NCBI GenBank assembly: GCA_946540365.1
Contig: CAMNIH010000039.1
Coordinates: 1 to 12,480 of the forward strand
From: an uncultured Bacteroidales bacterium
Lineage (GTDB): Bacteria > Bacteroidota > Bacteroidia > Bacteroidales > P3
Length of the DNA stretch: 12,480 nt
Direction of reading: 5' to 3'
Shown here: in pieces, positions 6,766 to 12,480 of the stretch
How positions within the stretch are numbered: the stretch's first letter is position 1
Layout: each line of letters starts with the position of its first letter
Notes under the pieces: generated by a model
Database searches by the model: none
What the model was told of the DNA's origin: nothing
Seen by the model: only the letters and a program-made list of their open reading frames with translations
Position numbers and translations under genes: made by a program

Positions 6766-9700
6766 ATGAAACAAAAATTTCTACAAATTTTGGCCCTTTT
6801 GGCGCTCGTAGTGGTGCCGTGGACGGGCCAGGCGCAGAGCGGTTGCACCATTCGGGTTGCCGGCGAGGACTCCTACGGCGACGGATGGAACGGCGGCTCG
6901 CTGGACATCATCCAGGGTACCGACACCCTGGGCAACTTCGCCCTTACGGGTGGCAGCGGCGAACTCAATGTGGTGCTGCCCACCGACGATCCCGTCAGTT
7001 TTGTGTGGTACTCGGGGTCCTGGGACAATGAAGTCACCGTATATATCTACGACGGTGGCAACACGCTGGCCCACAGCGTGAACAACCCGACGGCGGGCAC
7101 CATTTACACCATGAGCAGCCCCTGCCCCTCGTGTCTGCCTGCGACGCAGCTGACCGCCAGCGATGTGACCACCGACGGCTTCACCCTCTCGTGGACGGGT
7201 TCGACCACGGCCACGTCCTACGCCATCTATCTGGACGGCAGTCTGGTGACGGACGGTGTCACCGCTACCTCCTACACCTTCAGTGGATTGAACGCCAATA
7301 CGTTGTATAACGTTGGCGTGCAGGCCGTCTGCTCGGCCGACGACAGTGCCAACATCGTCTCGCGCGATGTGCGCACCTCGTGCGGCCTCACCGTGCTGCC
7401 CTACAGCACCGGCTTCGAGGATGCCGCCTTCAACGGTGCCTGGTACCCCTGCTGGGACAGCACCATCCATGCCGGCACCGATCCCAGTGTGAACAACAAC
7501 ACCGTCCACACGGGCACCTACTCGATGTACCTGCAGGCCACCAGCAGCGAGAGCTACAACCTGGTGGTCGGCCCCGAGATGGACGCCACGGGCGACAACA
7601 TCTATGTGCGTTTCTGGGCTAACATGAACGGCGGCGGCTGGCTGAAGGCCGGTGTGATCACCGACGCCACCGACACCAGCACCTTCATCCCTCTGGTCAC
7701 CATCGAGAACGTCAGCGGTTGGAACGAGTATGAGTTCAACACCGCCGCCCTCGACCCGACGGCCGAGTACCGCGTGGCCTGGCTGGGCTACCGCTCGGTG
7801 TACTACAACCAGCGCATCGCCAGCATCGACGACATCTACATCAGCGAGATTCCCTCGTGTCTGCGCGTGGCCGACCTGGCGGTCGTCGACAGCCTGACCG
7901 ACAGCACCAGCCTCACCATCAGCTGGGTCGACCCCAACGCCGGTGCCACCTTCACGGTCCGCTACTGGGCCGCTACGGGCGACACCGTCGAGATGACGGG
8001 CATCACCGACACCTTCTACACCGCTACCGAGCTCACGGCCAACACGCAGTATTACTTTGAGGTGGTGGTCAACTGCGGCAGCGAGGATGCCGAAGCCATG
8101 GCCACCAGTGGCCGCACCGCCTGCGGCAGCCTCGTGATCCCCTTCGCCGAAGGCTTCGAGGACGAGGGCGCCCTCAGCTGCTGGCAGGTGATCAACCCCG
8201 CCTACAACACCGGCCGCTCCACGAACGCCGCCTCCACGGGCAGCGCCAGCTTCCTCTTCTACTACACCACCAACCCGCCCGAGTACCTGATTTCGCCGGT
8301 CATCGCCAATGCCGACGAGGGGGTCACGGTCGAGTTCCAGTACAAACGCTACAGCTCCAGCTACAACGAGTCGTTCCAGGTGGGCTACTCCACCACCGGC
8401 GACTCGGTCGAGGCGTTCACCTGGGAGGCTGAGACCACCGATGCCAACGAGGCATTCCAGCTCTACAGCACCACCTTCCCGGCCGGCACCAAGTATGTGG
8501 CCATCAAGTACACGGCCTACGATGCCTACGGTCTCTATATCGACGACATCAACCTTCAACAGCCGGCCGACTGCGCGCCGGTCTCGATGCTGACCTTCGA
8601 CACCGCCACCGCTACCACCGCCACCATCCACTGGACGGCCGGCGAGGGGCAGAGCGCCTGGTATGTCCGCGTGGGCGGTGACCTCTACGATGCCTACGAC
8701 ACCAGCTACACCATCACCGGCCTCTCGGCCATGACGGAGTATACCGCCATGGTGGCTGCCAACTGCGGCGGCGACAGCTCGGCGTGGCGCAGCATCAGCT
8801 TCCGCACGGGTTGCAGCGGCGAGATGTGCGAGATCAGCGTCACTTCCAACGACAGCTACGACTACGGCTACTATGCCCCCACGCTGCATGTTGTGCAGAA
8901 TGGCGTTGAGTTGGCCTCGGTCAACGGCTACACCGAGACCGTCGGCGTCTGCTCCGACATGCCTGTGCTCGTCCTCTATGAGGCTCCGTCCTACAGCTAC
9001 GGTGCCGAACCCATGGCCACCATCCTCGATGGCGGCGATGCCGAGCTCTTCAACGGCGTCACCACGGCTTTCAGCACCGGCGACACCCTGCTCAACATCC
9101 TCGCTCCCTGCCCCACCTGCATCACGCCTAACGGTGTGATGGCCACGGTGGTCGACTCGGCCATGATCACCTTCGTGTGGGATGTCGTGCCCGGCAACAC
9201 CTACCTCACCTCGTTCAACGGCGGCGCCTTCACCGTCAACAACACCGGCAGCCAGACCGAGTACAACCTGGATGCCAACACGGTGTACACCTTCAGCGTG
9301 AAGGCTGTCTGCTCGGTGGGCGACACCTCCAACGCCCGCACCATCAGCCAGAAGACCGTCTGCGGCCAGATGGCTATCCCCTATATCGAGGACTTCGAGG
9401 CCAGCACAGGCAACGAGGTACCCTCCTGCTGGACGGCCGTTCTGGGCAACCCGGTGGTCAGCGACTATGCCTATGATGCCCACGGCGGCAACAACTCGCT
9501 CGTCGTTGCCAGCGGCGACATGATTGCCAGCAGCGCCATCCCGCTGCAGGGTGACTCGATCCACGTCAGCTTCTGGGCCGAGCTCAGCTACGCCGGCACC
9601 CTCGAGGCCGGTGTGGTGACCAACCCGCTCTTCGACAGCACCTTCGTGCCGATGGTGACCGTCCCCGCCACGGGTGATTACGCCCTCTACGAGTTCAACA

Positions 9701-12045
9701 CCTCGACCCTCAGCCCCGACAGCGTCTACTACCTGGCCTTCCGCGTCAGCGGCGGCTACTACAGCGCCTACATCGACGACATCAACATCGACCGCTACGA
9801 GGGCTGCATGTATCCCACCGCCCTGACCGCCACGCCCGACACCGTCGCCGCCTCGGTGGCCCTGAGCTGGACCAACAATGCTTTGTCCAGCGACTTCGTG
9901 GTGGAATACCGCGAGAACGGCAACAACACGTGGAGCGCCCCGATCAATGTGCCCGGCAGCACGAGCTACACGCTGACGGGTCTGGACTATTCGACCAGCT
10001 ACGAGATCCGCGTCGGTCTGGTCTGCGGCAGCGACACCTTGTGGGTCACTACCACCGCCATGACCATCTGCCAGATGCACACGTTGCCTTACTTCGAGAA
10101 CTTCAACAGTGCCGACGGCACGCTGCCTCCCTGCTGGGACTACACCAATGCGTCCTACTTCCACTGGAACCGCTGGACCACACATGCCGAGACCAGCGGC
10201 AACGGCGAGATGATGGTCGGCTCCTATTCGGCCGGCGAGGCTGCCATCCTGCCGCTGATGAATGCGCCTCTCGTGAAGCTTGAGATTTCGTTCGACGCCA
10301 AGCTCGGCAACGTGTCGGAAGGCGACGCCATCATGATGGGTGCCTACGACAATGCCACCGGTACGATCGAGTGGCTCGACTCGCTGACGATCCCCGGCCA
10401 GTGCCGCGAGTCGTTCGTCCGCTTCACCTACAACTACCTCAGCTACACCGGTATTGGTGACCGCATCGCCATTGGCCATTCGCACAACCACCCGAGCGAC
10501 TGGGGTATGGCTATCGACAGCATCATCGTTGTCGAGTTGGCCAACTGCAATCCTCCCGAGAACCTGACTGCCCACAACACGATGTATCCCAACACGGCCG
10601 ACGACGTCTACTTCACCTGGACTGTCAACAATGATGGCGCTGTTCCGTCCGGCTATCAGGTCTACATCGACACCATCACCTCGACTGCCATCGTAGACAG
10701 CGTGGCCGACAGCCTGCTGATCAACGTCGACACCAATTACTACATGCCTCCGATCAACACCCTGGCCGAGGGCGCCCACTACCGCCTCTTCGTGCGCAGC
10801 GTCTGCGGTACCAACATCCGCAGCGGTTGGGTCGAGATGCAGAACGGCTTCGCCACCGACGAGTATTGGATGAACAATACCGGTGTGGCCGACACCATCG
10901 TGGGATGCGACTTCATCATCTACGACAACGGCGGCCCCGTGGCGGGCTACTTCCACAACAGCAACTCCACGCTGGTCATCCAGGCCGGCGAGACGGGCCG
11001 CGAGCTGCAGCTGCAGGGTGGCTTCTTCAGCCATGGCGACGATCCCAACACCTTCACCGTCTACGACGGCATCGGTGTCAACGACAGCGCTATTCTCTAC
11101 AGCCGCAACGTCACCAGCATGACCGAGACCATCGACAGCGTCCTGGCCACCTCCACCACCGGAACCCTGACCATCACCTTCACGTCCGGCTACTATGCCG
11201 CCCTCGGCTACGAGCTCTACATCCACTGTGTGGGCGATGCCTCGTGCGAGAAACCCACCAACCTGCAGGTCGAGATGGTCGGCGAGGGTCAGGCCTACGC
11301 CACCTGGAACTCCACGGGCGCCAGCCTCTACCGCGTCTATCACCATGCCAGCGGCGACAGCGTGTGGAATATGAACCCCACGACGACCAACAGCATCACC
11401 CTGAGCGGTCTGCCTGCCGATGTGAACTACGACTTCTACGTGGTGGCCTACTGCTCCAGCGACAACTATTCGGCGCCCAGCATCATCCGCCACTTCAACA
11501 CCCACTACGATGTGCCCGTCTGCGACCCGGTCAGCGACCTTAGCGTCAGCGACGTCAGCCAAACCAGCGCCACCCTCGCCTGGGTGTCGGACGGCAACCT
11601 GTGGGAGGTCGAACTCAACGGCACGGTCGTCAGCACCACCGACAACCCCTGCGCGCTCAGCGGCCTGACCGCCGGCACCGATTATAGTGTGCGTGTGCGC
11701 AATGTCTGCGACGTCGAGACCGGCTTCTACTCCGAGTGGAGCGCCGCCGTCGACTTCACGACCGACACCGTTCCCGTCGAACCCCAGGGGATCGACGACG
11801 TGGCCGGCGCAGCGGCTGTGGCCATGTACCCCAACCCTGCCAGCAGCACTGTCACCATCGACATCAAGGGCGTGGGCAGCGATGCCAGCGTCAGCGTGAT
11901 CGACCTCAACGGCCGCATCTGCGGCACGTGGAAAGCCGAGAACGGCCAGTTGGTGATCGACCTGGGCAGCTATGCCCGTGGCGCCTACTTCGTGCGCGTC
12001 ACCGGCGAGACGGCCAGCGTCATCCGCAAGCTGATCCTCCGCTAA
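6766..12045 (+). CDS. Giant modular secreted protein: FnIII / cleaved-adhesin / CUB domains with T9SS sorting tail
   Basis: This 1759-residue protein starts MKQKFLQ with a signal peptide to about residue 23. By eye the modules are: GDGW-type domain 25-123 (DSYGDGWNG), FnIII 124-206, cleaved-adhesin-like 207-364, FnIII 365-453, adhesin-like 454-602, FnIII 603-683, second GDGW-type domain 684-783, FnIII 784-866, adhesin-like 867-1014, FnIII 1015-1102, adhesin-like 1103-1261, FnIII 1262-1365, CUB-like 1376-1490, two FnIII 1494-1677, and a sorting tail 1687-1759. Adhesin-like modules open with IPY/LPY...FE and a CW, and three of the four close with a YIDDI-type strand. Domain boundaries are marked by cysteines. 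The tail has YPNP, DLNGR and GAYFVRV, the T9SS type A signal, so the product should cross the outer membrane and be surface-anchored or released. No protease or glycosidase active site is seen; adhesion or matrix binding is inferred. GC-rich codon use is like the neighbours. Confidence 0.95.
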   Translation: MKQKFLQILALLALVVVPWTGQAQSGCTIRVAGEDSYGDGWNGGSLDIIQGTDTLGNFALTGGSGELNVVLPTDDPVSFVWYSGSWDNEVTVYIYDGGNTLAHSVNNPTAGTIYTMSSPCPSCLPATQLTASDVTTDGFTLSWTGSTTATSYAIYLDGSLVTDGVTATSYTFSGLNANTLYNVGVQAVCSADDSANIVSRDVRTSCGLTVLPYSTGFEDAAFNGAWYPCWDSTIHAGTDPSVNNNTVHTGTYSMYLQATSSESYNLVVGPEMDATGDNIYVRFWANMNGGGWLKAGVITDATDTSTFIPLVTIENVSGWNEYEFNTAALDPTAEYRVAWLGYRSVYYNQRIASIDDIYISEIPSCLRVADLAVVDSLTDSTSLTISWVDPNAGATFTVRYWAATGDTVEMTGITDTFYTATELTANTQYYFEVVVNCGSEDAEAMATSGRTACGSLVIPFAEGFEDEGALSCWQVINPAYNTGRSTNAASTGSASFLFYYTTNPPEYLISPVIANADEGVTVEFQYKRYSSSYNESFQVGYSTTGDSVEAFTWEAETTDANEAFQLYSTTFPAGTKYVAIKYTAYDAYGLYIDDINLQQPADCAPVSMLTFDTATATTATIHWTAGEGQSAWYVRVGGDLYDAYDTSYTITGLSAMTEYTAMVAANCGGDSSAWRSISFRTGCSGEMCEISVTSNDSYDYGYYAPTLHVVQNGVELASVNGYTETVGVCSDMPVLVLYEAPSYSYGAEPMATILDGGDAELFNGVTTAFSTGDTLLNILAPCPTCITPNGVMATVVDSAMITFVWDVVPGNTYLTSFNGGAFTVNNTGSQTEYNLDANTVYTFSVKAVCSVGDTSNARTISQKTVCGQMAIPYIEDFEASTGNEVPSCWTAVLGNPVVSDYAYDAHGGNNSLVVASGDMIASSAIPLQGDSIHVSFWAELSYAGTLEAGVVTNPLFDSTFVPMVTVPATGDYALYEFNTSTLSPDSVYYLAFRVSGGYYSAYIDDINIDRYEGCMYPTALTATPDTVAASVALSWTNNALSSDFVVEYRENGNNTWSAPINVPGSTSYTLTGLDYSTSYEIRVGLVCGSDTLWVTTTAMTICQMHTLPYFENFNSADGTLPPCWDYTNASYFHWNRWTTHAETSGNGEMMVGSYSAGEAAILPLMNAPLVKLEISFDAKLGNVSEGDAIMMGAYDNATGTIEWLDSLTIPGQCRESFVRFTYNYLSYTGIGDRIAIGHSHNHPSDWGMAIDSIIVVELANCNPPENLTAHNTMYPNTADDVYFTWTVNNDGAVPSGYQVYIDTITSTAIVDSVADSLLINVDTNYYMPPINTLAEGAHYRLFVRSVCGTNIRSGWVEMQNGFATDEYWMNNTGVADTIVGCDFIIYDNGGPVAGYFHNSNSTLVIQAGETGRELQLQGGFFSHGDDPNTFTVYDGIGVNDSAILYSRNVTSMTETIDSVLATSTTGTLTITFTSGYYAALGYELYIHCVGDASCEKPTNLQVEMVGEGQAYATWNSTGASLYRVYHHASGDSVWNMNPTTTNSITLSGLPADVNYDFYVVAYCSSDNYSAPSIIRHFNTHYDVPVCDPVSDLSVSDVSQTSATLAWVSDGNLWEVELNGTVVSTTDNPCALSGLTAGTDYSVRVRNVCDVETGFYSEWSAAVDFTTDTVPVEPQGIDDVAGAAAVAMYPNPASSTVTIDIKGVGSDASVSVIDLNGRICGTWKAENGQLVIDLGSYARGAYFVRVTGETASVIRKLILR
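6838..8814 (+). repeat. Internal superblock copy 1 (GDGW-Fn-adhesin-Fn-adhesin-Fn)
   Basis: Residues 25-683 of the giant protein have the same module order as residues 684-1365. The first three modules of each copy align well: SPCPSC matches APCPTC, VQAVCSADD matches VKAVCSVGD, and VRFWANM...LKAGVITD...EYEFNTAAL matches VSFWAEL...LEAGVVTN...LYEFNTSTL. Later modules have diverged more. It is a protein-level repeat; nucleotide identity appears modest. Confidence 0.65.
8815..10860 (+). repeat. Internal superblock copy 2 (GDGW-Fn-adhesin-Fn-adhesin-Fn)
   Basis: Second copy of the module series, residues 684-1365. Its GDGW-type domain is altered: DSYGDGWNG of copy 1 reads DSYDYGYYA here, and extra cysteines (683, 688, 729) appear. 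The fourth adhesin-like module (1103-1261) is the most divergent, ending MAIDSIIVV instead of the YIDDI strand. Confidence 0.65.
10891..11235 (+). other. CUB-like domain within the giant protein
   Basis: Residues 1376-1490 run from VGCDFIIYDNGGP, through a TFTVYDGIGVNDSAILY strand and a LTITFTSGYYAALGYELYI strand, to the IHCVG near 1486. The pattern 'F.VYDG....A.L' followed by 'L.I.F.S.......G....' is that of CUB domains, which bind ligands or partner proteins outside the cell. It is the only such module here and separates the duplicated blocks from the last two FnIII domains. Confidence 0.65.
11824..12042 (+). other. T9SS type A C-terminal sorting domain
   Basis: Residues 1687-1759 follow a short linker (PVEPQGIDDV). 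They include MYPNPASSTVTIDI, VIDLNGRIC, GAYFVRV and the final RKLIL. These are the conserved motifs of the Por secretion tail recognised by the type IX secretion system and normally removed during export. No T9SS machinery genes lie in this window. Confidence 0.93.
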
Positions 12046-12074
12046 CAGAGGATAGGCTTGCAGCCCATCACATC

Positions 12075-12113
12075 AAGGGCGTACACCATGCGTGTGCGCC
12101 CTTTTCTTTGTTT
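12075..12113 (+). terminator. Rho-independent terminator of the giant T9SS gene
   Basis: A 12-bp stem (AAGGGCGTACAC with GTGTGCGCCCTT, one G-U pair) closes a 5-nt loop CATGC and is followed by the T-rich tail TTCTTTGTTT. It lies 30 bp beyond the stop codon. Confidence 0.88.
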
Positions 12114-12355
12114 ATGGGAAACCCTTGTCTGAACGGGGTCATTGCAGTGTGTTGTGGTCTATGTTGCTAATTAACAATATTATATGCTGTTTTGATGGGG
12201 AAATGGCCCAAAAGGGTGGAAAAAACGATGCTTTTCCTTTTGCACAACGGCATTTGTTGGGGTGATGGGACGTGCGAGCGTAAAAAAGTTGACGGTATAT
12301 AATTCTATTTTTCAACAAATTATAAACAATATGAAAAATATTTTGAAAAAAAACT
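12114..12355. other. AT-rich intergenic spacer, no gene seen
   Basis: Between the terminator and the tRNA promoter I see no credible coding frame. There are short inverted motifs such as GGAAAA (12218-12223) with TTTTCC (12232-12237), but none with a stem strong enough to call. Base composition drops sharply from GC-rich coding sequence to AT-rich. Confidence 0.6.
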
Positions 12356-12385
12356 TTGTTGGTTTCGGAAAAAGTAGTATTTTTG
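12356..12385 (+). promoter_or_regulatory. Bacteroidetes-type promoter of the tRNA-Thr operon
   Basis: TTG at 12356-12358 (within TTTG) is followed after 19 bp by TATTTTTG (12378-12385), matching -33 TTG and -7 TAnnTTTG. The tRNA begins about 48 bp beyond the -7 box, after a purine-rich leader (ACGAGAGAAAGAGAGAGACG) that would be removed by processing. Confidence 0.82.
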
Positions 12386-12433
12386 CAGCCTCAAAACGAG
12401 AGAAAGAGAGAGACGTTTGAAAGGTTGATAGAA

Positions 12434-12480
12434 GCCGATGTAACTCAGTTGGTAGAGTAGCTGATTTGTAATCAGCCTGT
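12434..12480 (+). tRNA. trnT: tRNA-Thr (anticodon UGU), 5' part, cut by the window end
   Basis: The acceptor 5' strand GCCGATG is followed by TA, a D-arm with stem ACTC/GAGT around AGTTGGTA, and an anticodon arm with stem GCTGA/TCAGC. The loop TTTGTAA places TGT at 12467-12469 as the anticodon, reading ACA threonine codons. Only 47 nt are present; the T-arm and acceptor 3' strand lie outside. In Bacteroidetes, as in other bacteria, this tRNA commonly heads a Thr-Tyr-Gly-Thr cluster before tuf; that continuation is inferred. Confidence 0.93.

Noticed and set aside
6781..11562. A 1593-residue open frame on the minus strand opposite the giant gene
   Set aside because: It is an antisense shadow: the sense gene's C/G-ending codons leave few stops on the other strand. 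Its product is a low-complexity run of H, V, D, G and R with no signal peptide or domain, while the sense frame has clear domains, a promoter and a terminator.
12287..12316. Sigma70-like TTGACG...TATAAT before the tRNA
   Set aside because: The two boxes are only a few bases apart, and the downstream TTG-N19-TATTTTTG fits the Bacteroidetes consensus much better.

Overview
The window looks like GC-rich DNA from an uncultured member of the Bacteroidales. Four things point there: promoter-like TTG-N19/20-TAnnTTTG elements (the Bacteroidetes sigma type), lipoprotein signals, a fused CcsB-CcsA haem ligase, and a giant secreted protein ending in a type IX secretion (T9SS) sorting domain with a YPNP motif. 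Genus cannot be read from the sequence. All family assignments are from recognising motifs by eye; no database was searched.

Layout. Bases 1 to about 216 hold, on the minus strand, an internal piece of a prolyl-tRNA synthetase with no start. It abuts the stop of the next gene and looks more like Firmicutes ProS than Bacteroidetes ProS, so a chimeric contig end or a gene remnant is likely. From 227 to 6380 a tight minus-strand operon runs from right to left: outer-membrane beta-barrel, imelysin-type lipoprotein, di-haem DHOR/DUF1111 lipoprotein, and CcsBA cytochrome c synthetase. Gaps are 41, 27 and 8 bp, and one good promoter lies just upstream at 6404-6434. The set reads as a cell-envelope iron or haem-linked redox system that carries its own haem-attachment enzyme beside its c-type cytochrome client.

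Bases 6381-6765 are a divergent intergenic region. It contains a perfect, loopless 98-bp palindrome (6501-6598) built from 11-bp tandem repeats, a G-rich tract, and a promoter and leader hairpin for the gene to the right. This palindrome is the most unusual element in the window.

Bases 6766-12045 encode a 1759-residue modular secreted protein: signal peptide, two copies of a GDGW-type domain, about eight fibronectin III domains, four cleaved-adhesin-like domains, a CUB-like domain and a T9SS sorting tail. The order shows an internal duplication of a block of roughly 660-680 residues. A rho-independent terminator follows. After an AT-rich spacer, a promoter and the first 47 bases of tRNA-Thr(UGU) end the window; this tRNA probably opens a tRNA/tuf operon beyond the edge.
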